DNA of 35,876 bases from Erythrobacter sp. ANT-B3C2 (lineage in GTDB: Bacteria; Pseudomonadota; Alphaproteobacteria; Sphingomonadales; Sphingomonadaceae). This document shows positions 17,432 to 24,170 of the stretch, in pieces (position 1 is the stretch's first letter; each line of letters opens with the position of its first letter). Position numbers and translations under genes: made by a program. The notes under the pieces were generated by a model that worked only from the letters and a program-made list of their open reading frames with translations, ran no database searches and was not told the origin of the DNA. The stretch lies in contig LXQI01000021.1 of the NCBI GenBank assembly GCA_001683845.1, forward strand, positions 1-35,876, in the 5' to 3' direction.

Positions 17432-18398
17432 CTGGCTGGTCGAGGAGGGGATCGGCGAGACCCGCGCGGTCCGGCTCGAAGGCGGGCGGATCGTCGAGGC
17501 GCGGATCGAGCCGCATGGCAGTGCCCGGCCCGGGCTGGTCGAGGATGCGCTGCTGGTTGCGCGAACGGCGGGCAGTCCGCGCGGCACGCTGCGCCTCTCC
17601 ACCGGTGAGCCGGCGCTGGTCGATCGGCTGCCCGCCTCCGCCAGCGAAGGCGCGCCGATCCGGGTCGAGGTAACGCGAGCCGGCCTTTCGGAAGAGCGGC
17701 GCGCCAAATGGGCCCAAGCACGCCCAAGCGAGCTGGCGCCCCGCCCCGCCCCCACTTTGGCGCAGGCGCTCGCTGCCGAAGGGCACGCGGCACAACTCGT
17801 GCCGCGTTTCCCCGATGGCGATTGGGACGAGCTGGCCGGCGAGGCGCTCGCCGCGCAGGTCGAGGGCGCCGGCTTTACGCTCCACTTGAGCCCCACCCCC
17901 GCGATGGTGCTGATCGACGTGGACGGCTCGCTCGCTTCAAAGCCACTGGCGTTGGCGGCGGCGCCTGCGATCGCCATCGCGATCCGCCGCTTCGGCCTCG
18001 GCGGATCGATCGGGATCGATTTCCCGACGCTTGCAGCCAAGGCCGATCGCCGCGCGGTGGACAAGGCGCTGGAGACGGCCCTCGCCGGTTGGCCGCACGA
18101 GCGCACCGCGATGAATGGCTTCGGCTTCGTCCAGCTGGTCGCCCGGCTGGAGCGCCCCTCGCTGTTGCACCTGTTCCGCTATCACCGGCGCGAGGCGATC
18201 GTACGGCTGCTGCTGCGCCGGGCAGAGGGGCTTGAAGGTCCCGGACAAACCCTCCTCGCCATCAACCCCGCGCTCGCTCCTGCCATGCCGGAGCAATGGC
18301 GCGAGGATCTGGCCCGGCGCACCGGCCGTCCGGTACTGGTGGAGATCGACGCCGGCCTTGCCCTCGCCGCGCCCCACGCCCAAGTGGCGCCCCGATGA
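17424..18398 (+). CDS. Compact ribonuclease E/G family protein
   Basis: The 324-residue protein starts at TTG 17424, inside the end of maf, giving the family-like N-terminus MADWLVEEGIGETRAV. It aligns with the catalytic half of RNase E/G. The two metal-binding aspartates appear conserved, as Asp165 in VLIDVDG (RNase E VDINS region) and Asp199 in GGSIGIDFP (RNase E GGLIVIDF). It is much shorter than RNase E (about 900 residues) or RNase G (about 490): the S1-like region is reduced, and the zinc-link and degradosome scaffold are absent. It may process a subset of RNAs, since a full RNase E would be encoded elsewhere. Its stop overlaps the yacG start (ATGA). Confidence 0.85.
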   Translation: MADWLVEEGIGETRAVRLEGGRIVEARIEPHGSARPGLVEDALLVARTAGSPRGTLRLSTGEPALVDRLPASASEGAPIRVEVTRAGLSEERRAKWAQARPSELAPRPAPTLAQALAAEGHAAQLVPRFPDGDWDELAGEALAAQVEGAGFTLHLSPTPAMVLIDVDGSLASKPLALAAAPAIAIAIRRFGLGGSIGIDFPTLAAKADRRAVDKALETALAGWPHERTAMNGFGFVQLVARLERPSLLHLFRYHRREAIVRLLLRRAEGLEGPGQTLLAINPALAPAMPEQWREDLARRTGRPVLVEIDAGLALAAPHAQVAPR

Positions 18399-18571
18399 CC
18401 GCCCGCCGCTGCCCGATCTGCCGCAAGCCCCGCGCCGCCGAGCACGCGCCGTTCTGCTCCAGCCGATGCCGGGATCGCGACCTCGCCCAATGGTTCAACG
18501 ATGGCTACGCCCTGCCCGGCCCACCCGCCGATCCCGAGGAGCATCTTGAGGGTCGCCCGCGGGAGGATTGA
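18395..18571 (+). CDS. yacG: DNA gyrase inhibitor / zinc-finger protein YacG
   Basis: The 58-residue protein has a four-cysteine zinc site, CPIC at the start and CSSRC in the middle, followed by the diagnostic RDRDLAQWFNDGYALPG. E. coli YacG binds GyrB and inhibits gyrase. The ATG overlaps the stop of the RNase gene by 4 nt, so the two are co-translated. Confidence 0.93.
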   Translation: MTARRCPICRKPRAAEHAPFCSSRCRDRDLAQWFNDGYALPGPPADPEEHLEGRPRED

Positions 18572-18621
18572 ACCCCGGGAGCCGCGCTCGCGTAGCTCCG
18601 ACAAGGCCCCGCCCAAAGCTC

Positions 18622-18650
18622 TTGCCAAGCTGCGACCCCTTCGCCATAGC
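18622..18650 (+). promoter_or_regulatory. Possible promoter of tRNA-Phe
   Basis: TTGCCA 18622-18627 and CATAGC 18645-18650 have a 17-nt spacer and lie about 55 nt before the mature tRNA. The -10 match is poor, and the tRNA could also be read from the yacG operon. Confidence 0.25.
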
Positions 18651-18710
18651 GCGCCACTCCAACGCTCGCCGACCCCTCACGAGGCGGCGATCGCGGCCCT
18701 GCCGCGGGAT

Positions 18711-18786
18711 GCCCAGGTAGCTCAGTTGGTAGAGCATGCGACTGAAAATCGCAGTGTCGGCGGTTCGACTCCGTCCCTGGGCACCA
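18711..18786 (+). tRNA. tRNA-Phe (anticodon GAA), CCA encoded
   Basis: A 76-nt cloverleaf can be folded by eye. The acceptor stem is GCCCAGG with CCTGGGC, the D arm GCTC/GAGC, and the anticodon stem TGCGA/TCGCA around loop CTGAAAA (anticodon GAA). The T arm is GGCGG/CCGTC with loop TTCGACT, and the gene ends ACCA at 18786. It closes the infA-yacG block, and the accessory caspase/P450/dioxygenase genes start 243 nt further on. Confidence 0.96.
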
Positions 18787-19029
18787 CCTCCCCCACAGGC
18801 ACTGGCTAGCGCACGGCACGCTTCTCACTGAAAATATTTCGTCTGGCCGCGCACGATCGCTTGGCACGCTGTCCACCCTCGCCGATCTCACGAAAGCTGT
18901 GTTTCTGCTCTCGGTGCAAAGCACTTGCACCAGCAGTTCATCGGCTGTTCGATCAGTTTTGGCTTGCAGTACGAGCCGCACAGGAGGATTTGTATAGCGA
19001 TAGGTCAACGGCATCCGGGGAGGGGAACC
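18787..19029 (+). other. Intergenic leader before the hydrolase-caspase gene
   Basis: This 243-nt region between tRNA-Phe and the next gene holds no convincing gene. It is less GC-rich than its surroundings (for example GAAAATATTT near 18831). It ends in a strong ribosome-binding sequence GGGGAGGGG (17-25 of line 19001 onward, 19017-19025) just before GTG 19030. No integrase gene or obvious copy of the tRNA 3' end was seen. Confidence 0.4.
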
Positions 19030-20862
19030 GTGGCGGAAGAACTGAAGATCCTTTGCTTTCACGGACTTGGCGATCACCGCGCCTCCGGATGGGAGAAGCA
19101 ATGGGAGGATACGATCACCCCGCTTCTCAGCCCGGCGGGCGAACTCAACCTCACCTATGCCTTTCCAAACTACGATCCGATCTTTGAAAAGGTCGATATC
19201 AGCTTTACCGATGCGCTCGGCGCCTTCTGGAAGCTGGCGAAGAGCGGCTTCTCCCAAATCGGCCGCCGCCGCCGGGGCCTGTTCGGCGATGTGTCCGAGC
19301 GATTGCGCTGGACCGCCGGCTATGTAGTCGCCTGGGTGGAGAACGACGCATTTCAGAAGGAGACGCGCGAGTTCGTGCTCGACCAGATCGGCACCTTCAA
19401 GCCCGATCTGATCCTCGCCCACAGCCTTGGGTCGCTGGTCACTTACAACGCAATTACTCATCCCGATGCGAAGAAGAAGGCCCTCGCAAGGCAATTGGCC
19501 CAAACGGACTACGTCACGCTGGGCTCGCAGATCGGCAACCCGTTCGTCATCGGCAACCTCACCTTCGGCCGGGTGCTGCAGCCGCCGGTGCGGTTCTGGC
19601 ACCATCTGTTCAATCGCAACGACGATCTGTTCACCGCCCCGCTGAACGTGCAGGGGGTCGACAATTTCCGCCAGCTGGAAACCCCGTTCGACCTGCCCGG
19701 CCGCGGCGATCACGATGCGCGCGGCTACTTCACCCATCAGGTCACGATCAATTCGCTGTGGCGCCCGCTCGCCGGCCGCTCGCAGGGGGCCCGGTCGCTC
19801 GCCAGCCCGCCGTTCCTCCTTGGAACCCGCGAGGCCGCGCGGCCAGCCCGGCGCAAGGCGCTGCTGGTGGGCATCAACGATTATCCCAACGAGCCGGACC
19901 GGCTGGAGGGCTGCGTCAACGACGTGTTCTCGGTCAGCGCGGCGCTGCAGGATTGCGATTTCAAGCCGGAGGAAATCCGCACCTGTCTCGATCATCGCGC
20001 CACCGCCGCCGCGATCCTCGAACGGCTCGCCTGGCTGGTGGAGGATGCGCAGGGCGGCGACGAACTGGTGTTCTATTTCAGCGGCCATGGCGCGCGGGTG
20101 CCCGAATATGGCGAGCACTCCGAACCAGACCGGCTGATCGAAACGCTGGTCCCATACGATTTCGCCTGGACCCCGGACTCCGGCGTCAGCGACGAGCAGA
20201 TCTACGCGCTCTACAGCCAGCTGCCCTACGATACCCGGCTGATGATGATCTTCGATTGCTGCCATTCGGGCGGCATGCACCGGCAGGGCGGCGCGCGAGC
20301 GCGCGGGCTTACCCCGCCCGACGACATCCGCCACCGCGAGCTGAAGTGGGATCGCAAGGCCGAAATGTGGGTGGACCGCCCGTTCGAGCGGCTGAACAAG
20401 GATTTCGCCACCGGCGATGCGCAGGCGCAGAAAGCCTATTTCGGCGAGAGCGGCGCCACGGTGCGGCTGGGCCGCGCCACCGTGCTGCGGACCGCTCCTG
20501 CGAAGGAATACGACAAGGCCAATGCCAACACGAAAGGGCCGGTCGGCCCGTTTCTCCCGCTGATCATCCAATCGTGCGAAGAACAGCAGCTGTCCTACGA
20601 ATATCGTCACGGTGCGACCAGCTACGGCGCCTTCACCTTCTGCTTCACCAGCATCCTGCGCAAGGAGAAGAACCTCACCTTCGAAGGGCTGGTGACGAAG
20701 GCGCGGGCGCAGCTGAAAGAGCTGGGATACCAGCAAACTCCGACCATCCTGGGCCCCACCGCGGTGCAGGCGGCGAAGGTTCCATTCCGCACCGGGCTGC
20801 ACGCGAGCGAGGCGACCAAAGCCAGCCGTCCGGGCGTCGCGACCCCGCGTACGAGCGGGTAG
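19030..20862 (+). CDS. Alpha/beta-hydrolase fused to a caspase-like (metacaspase/orthocaspase) peptidase
   Basis: The 610-residue protein has two parts. Residues 1-~260 look like an alpha/beta hydrolase: ILCFHGLGDH at the start (oxyanion-type HG), nucleophile Ser132 in LILAHSLGSLVTYN, and candidate acid and base in NRNDDLFT and GDHDARGYFTH. Residues ~273-600 form a C14-type caspase-like domain: RRKALLVGINDYP, catalytic His353 in YFSGHGAR, and catalytic Cys411 in FDCCHSGG. Metacaspases of this type usually cut after Arg or Lys. No signal peptide is seen, so it should be cytoplasmic. GTG 19030 follows a very strong ribosome-binding site; the open frame reaches back to 18925 without another good start. 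The P450 gene follows after 80 nt with no terminator, so an operon is likely. The hydrolase substrate (lipid, ester or peptide) is unknown. Confidence 0.88.
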   Translation: MAEELKILCFHGLGDHRASGWEKQWEDTITPLLSPAGELNLTYAFPNYDPIFEKVDISFTDALGAFWKLAKSGFSQIGRRRRGLFGDVSERLRWTAGYVVAWVENDAFQKETREFVLDQIGTFKPDLILAHSLGSLVTYNAITHPDAKKKALARQLAQTDYVTLGSQIGNPFVIGNLTFGRVLQPPVRFWHHLFNRNDDLFTAPLNVQGVDNFRQLETPFDLPGRGDHDARGYFTHQVTINSLWRPLAGRSQGARSLASPPFLLGTREAARPARRKALLVGINDYPNEPDRLEGCVNDVFSVSAALQDCDFKPEEIRTCLDHRATAAAILERLAWLVEDAQGGDELVFYFSGHGARVPEYGEHSEPDRLIETLVPYDFAWTPDSGVSDEQIYALYSQLPYDTRLMMIFDCCHSGGMHRQGGARARGLTPPDDIRHRELKWDRKAEMWVDRPFERLNKDFATGDAQAQKAYFGESGATVRLGRATVLRTAPAKEYDKANANTKGPVGPFLPLIIQSCEEQQLSYEYRHGATSYGAFTFCFTSILRKEKNLTFEGLVTKARAQLKELGYQQTPTILGPTAVQAAKVPFRTGLHASEATKASRPGVATPRTSG

Positions 20863-20942
20863 CATCGGTTTGCATCGGGGCTTCAAGAGGTTTGCAAGGT
20901 TGGCGCAAGGGCATTGGGACGAACGAGCAAGGGAGGGGCAAA

Positions 20943-22256
20943 ATGGGCTTTTTGGAGGAATTCGACGCCGCCGGTGATCCATCGGCAAAGGTCGGCACGG
21001 TCATCAAATGGCTGCGCGGCGAATGGCGCGCGATGTATGCCGAGATGCGCGAGCAGCGGCCCATTCTCGCCACCCCGATCTTGACCTTCGTGACCCGAGC
21101 GACCGATGTGCTCGACGTGCTGGCCCAGCCATCGCTGTTCTCGGTGCGGGCCAACCAGCGCACGATGGACCCGGCGGTCGGCCCGTTCATGCTCGCCCGC
21201 GACGAAACAGCGATCAACTGGGAGGAAAAGGGGCTGATGCGCAGCGTGCTGCGCTGGGAGGACCTGCCGCGCGTGCGCGCCTGCGCGGCCGAGGTGACGG
21301 CCGAGGCGATTGCCGGAGCGCGGGTGGCTGAGGGGGCCGCCTCGCTGGACGTGGTGCCGAACGTCGCCCGGGCGGTGCCGCTGCGGATCGTCCAGCAGAT
21401 TTTCGGCTTCGATGCGCCGGACGAGATGATGTTACGCTGGTCGCTCGGTACCCAGTTGGGCATGTTCCGCAACCTGCCCTTCAGCGAGGAGGTGCTGGCA
21501 AACTGCCACCGGGCCGGCGAGGAGATGCGCGCCTGGCTGTGGCCGTTCCTGGCGCAGAAGTGGGCCGAGGCTCCGTCCGACGAGGACGACGTGGTCAGCC
21601 GGCTGGTCGATCTCAGCCGCGAGCCGGCGGCGGGCCTGTCGGCCGAGCGGGTGCTGAGCAATGTGTGCGGGTTGCTGGTCGGCGCGATCGAGACTCAGGC
21701 GCAGGCGATCGTGCAGTCGCTCGACCAGCTGCTGGCGAATCCGGATTGGCTCGAGGGCGCGCTGGCGGCGGATCGCGCAGACGACATTGACGCTTTCGAT
21801 GCGCATGTGTTCGAGGCGCTGCGGTTCAACCCGATCACCGCCATGCAATTGCGCTATGCCGAGGCCGAGCGGGTGCTGGGCGCGGGGACCGATTACGCCA
21901 CCACCATCCCGGCCGGCACGGTGCTGGCGGTGGGCACCGCTTCCGCCATGTTCGACCCTGGGCTGATGCCCGACCCCGACCGCTTCAACCCGACGCGGCC
22001 GCCCTCCTCCTATCTGCATTTCGGGCTCGGCCATCACGAATGCCTCGGACGGCATGTGAGCCGCGTGGCGATCCCCGAAGCAGTGCGCCAGCTGCTGCGC
22101 CTGCCGGGCATCCGCCCTGCGAGCGAGGGGCCGGGCCGGATCGATTTTGCGGGTGGCCCCTTCCCGGCGCATTACCGAGTGCTGTGGGATTCGGGACGAG
22201 CAGGGCAGGAGGCCGCCGTCTGTGGCGCGCGGCCCGAGCGGGAGATGGTACGATGA
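20943..22256 (+). CDS. Cytochrome P450
   Basis: The 437-residue soluble P450 has the haem-ligand motif FGLGHHECLGRH with Cys367, the K-helix ExxR as EALR (291-294), and an I-helix segment VGAIETQAQ with the acid-alcohol pair Glu250-Thr251. The acid-alcohol pair suggests it could activate O2, but use of a hydroperoxide made by the next enzyme is also possible. The N-terminus has no membrane anchor. A ribosome-binding sequence GGGAGGGG (20931-20938) precedes ATG 20943. The stop overlaps the ATG of the dioxygenase-like gene (ATGA), so the two proteins are made together. The C-terminus runs ~20 residues past the usual end and may exist only because of that overlap. No ferredoxin or reductase partner is in the window. 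Confidence 0.93.
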   Translation: MGFLEEFDAAGDPSAKVGTVIKWLRGEWRAMYAEMREQRPILATPILTFVTRATDVLDVLAQPSLFSVRANQRTMDPAVGPFMLARDETAINWEEKGLMRSVLRWEDLPRVRACAAEVTAEAIAGARVAEGAASLDVVPNVARAVPLRIVQQIFGFDAPDEMMLRWSLGTQLGMFRNLPFSEEVLANCHRAGEEMRAWLWPFLAQKWAEAPSDEDDVVSRLVDLSREPAAGLSAERVLSNVCGLLVGAIETQAQAIVQSLDQLLANPDWLEGALAADRADDIDAFDAHVFEALRFNPITAMQLRYAEAERVLGAGTDYATTIPAGTVLAVGTASAMFDPGLMPDPDRFNPTRPPSSYLHFGLGHHECLGRHVSRVAIPEAVRQLLRLPGIRPASEGPGRIDFAGGPFPAHYRVLWDSGRAGQEAAVCGARPEREMVR

Positions 22257-24019
22257 GCACGCCTGTCACCGGCCGTCCCGGCTCCGGCTATGGCGCCGGC
22301 GGTGGGGCGCCGATCGATGCGGCGCCGCCGCCCTCGCCCGGCCCCGGAGCCTACACCACCAATGCCGCGGGCGGCACGCGCACGGTCACCCGCAGCAAGC
22401 GGGCCGACAAGTTCGTGCCGCGGCTGCGCGTGTTCCTGCTGCAGAATTTCGCGCCGGTCTGGCGCTTCGTGGAGCGGGTGCCGTTCCTTGCGCGCAAGGT
22501 GAATTCCACCATCATCAACACCGCCTGCAACGCCGCCGCCTTCCGCCCCCACCCGATGAGCACGTTGCACGACTACACCTCCTGGAGTTCGCTGACCGAC
22601 CGGCAATATCTCGGCCGGGCGCTGCCGCCGTGCGAGCCCACAATCGGGCTGCCGCCGGTGGAGGAGGTGACGAAGCTGTTCCTGCCGCAGGGGGCGCAGC
22701 GCGAGTGCGCGAAATCGACGCTGCTGTTCCCCATATTCGCGCAATATCTTACCGACGGCTTCCTGCGCACCGACCCGAACGACCGGCTGCGCACCACCTC
22801 CAACCACGATATCGACCTTTCGCCGCTCTACGGCCGCACCCCGGCGCAGACCCGCGCATTGCGGCTGCGATCCGGCGAGGCGGGCCGGAAGGGCCGGCTG
22901 AAATCGCAGATCATCGAGGGCGAGGAGTTCCCGCCCGAGTTGTACCAGCTGGATTCGAGCGAATATCACGCCGATTTCATCGACAAGCACGGCGCGCACA
23001 TGCTCGACCTGCCGCTCGGCATCCGTGAGGATTGGGAGCATGGCGAGCATTACCGCCGTCGCCTGTTCGCGGTGGGCGGCGACCGGGCCAATTCCACCAT
23101 GATGGTGGCGATGCTCAACACGCTGCTGCTGCGCGAGCACAACCGCTTGGCCGGCCTGTTCGAGCAGCTGAACCCCGCCTGGGACGACACGCGCGTGTTC
23201 GAAACCGCGCGCAATTGCGTGATCGCGATGTTCATCAAGATCGTGATCGAGGAATATATCAACCACATCTCCTCGGCCGCCTTCCGGCTGCGGGCCGATC
23301 CTTGCGTGGCCTGGCCGGCCAAGTGGAACCGGCCCAACTGGATGACGGTGGAGTTCTCGCTGCTGTACCGCTGGCACAGCCTCGTGCCCGAACGGATGGT
23401 GTGGGACGGGCAGGTGATCGACACCGCCACCACCATGCTCAACAATGCGCGGCTGGTGGAGGCGGGCCTTGCCAACGCCTTCCTCTGGTGCGGGCAGACC
23501 CGCGCCGCGAAGCTGGGGCTGCACAACACCGCGATCTTCCTGGAGCATCCGGAGGTGGCGGTGGAATCGCTCGCCATCCAGCAGAACCGGCTGCACCGGC
23601 TGGCCGGCTACAATGCCTATCGCCAATCAATGGGGATGAAGAAGGTCGACGATTTCGACTGCATCACCGGCGACACGGCGATCCAGGACGAGTTGCGGCG
23701 GCTATATGGCAGCCCCGATGCGGTGGAATTCTACGTGGCGCTGTTCGCCGAGGAGGCGGGGGTCAATTCGCCGATGCCGCCGCTGCTGGGAGCGATGGTG
23801 GCGCTCGATGCCTTTAGCCAGGCCCTGAACAATCCGCTGCTTTCCGCACAGGTGTTCAACGAGCGCACCTTCAGCCCGGCGGGGATGGAGGTGATCGAGA
23901 ACACCGGCACTTTGTTCGACATCCTGCGGCGCAACCCCGGTGCCAAGGCGCCGCCGTTCACGGCGCAGGACGTGGCGATGACACGGCCGGACTGGCGGCG
24001 GCGGTTCGGCGCCTTCTGA
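22253..24019 (+). CDS. Cyclooxygenase/fatty-acid dioxygenase-like haem protein (animal haem peroxidase family)
   Basis: The 588-residue protein belongs to the animal-type haem peroxidase fold shared by cyclooxygenases, alpha-dioxygenases and fungal linoleate dioxygenases. EFSLLYRWHSLVPE holds the counterpart of the cyclooxygenase radical tyrosine (Tyr372), Trp374 and proximal haem ligand His375. Other matches are LREHNRLAGLF, VIEEYINHISS, DIDLSPLYG and the C-terminal NERTFSPAGMEVIENTGTL. In the distal segment FAQYLTDGF, Gln164 is kept, but Asp168 stands where cyclooxygenases have the distal His. The position of the aspirin-target Ser appears to be Ala. The N-terminal ~50 residues are Gly/Pro-rich, with no signal peptide. 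I infer a fatty-acid dioxygenase acting with the overlapping P450. A plain peroxidase is less likely given the lost distal His. Confidence 0.85.
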   Translation: MSTPVTGRPGSGYGAGGGAPIDAAPPPSPGPGAYTTNAAGGTRTVTRSKRADKFVPRLRVFLLQNFAPVWRFVERVPFLARKVNSTIINTACNAAAFRPHPMSTLHDYTSWSSLTDRQYLGRALPPCEPTIGLPPVEEVTKLFLPQGAQRECAKSTLLFPIFAQYLTDGFLRTDPNDRLRTTSNHDIDLSPLYGRTPAQTRALRLRSGEAGRKGRLKSQIIEGEEFPPELYQLDSSEYHADFIDKHGAHMLDLPLGIREDWEHGEHYRRRLFAVGGDRANSTMMVAMLNTLLLREHNRLAGLFEQLNPAWDDTRVFETARNCVIAMFIKIVIEEYINHISSAAFRLRADPCVAWPAKWNRPNWMTVEFSLLYRWHSLVPERMVWDGQVIDTATTMLNNARLVEAGLANAFLWCGQTRAAKLGLHNTAIFLEHPEVAVESLAIQQNRLHRLAGYNAYRQSMGMKKVDDFDCITGDTAIQDELRRLYGSPDAVEFYVALFAEEAGVNSPMPPLLGAMVALDAFSQALNNPLLSAQVFNERTFSPAGMEVIENTGTLFDILRRNPGAKAPPFTAQDVAMTRPDWRRRFGAF

Positions 24020-24170
24020 GTGGGAGCCCTAAGCGCTTGATCGCGCGGGAAACGTGGTGCGGAGGCCGCTTCGGGTGAGGCCCTGAGCCAGGCGGACGGC
24101 GCGGGGCGGCGGGCGAAATGGTTGGCCCTCGGGCGTTCAACACGGTTGCGCCGCGGCAAAGCTGCACCCT

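Noticed and set aside
18555-18575. Inverse T-arm-like motif (GGTTCAATCCTCCC on the reverse strand)
   Set aside because: It lies at the end of yacG; no acceptor or anticodon arm can be folded around it.
18505-20988. Reverse-strand open frame of 827 codons
   Set aside because: It runs antisense to yacG, tRNA-Phe and the hydrolase-caspase gene. The + strand frames have intact catalytic motifs and good ribosome-binding sites.
18711-24019. Genomic island integrated at tRNA-Phe
   Set aside because: The accessory genes do begin just after the tRNA, but I see no integrase and no second copy of the tRNA 3' end, and GC content is like that of the neighbours.
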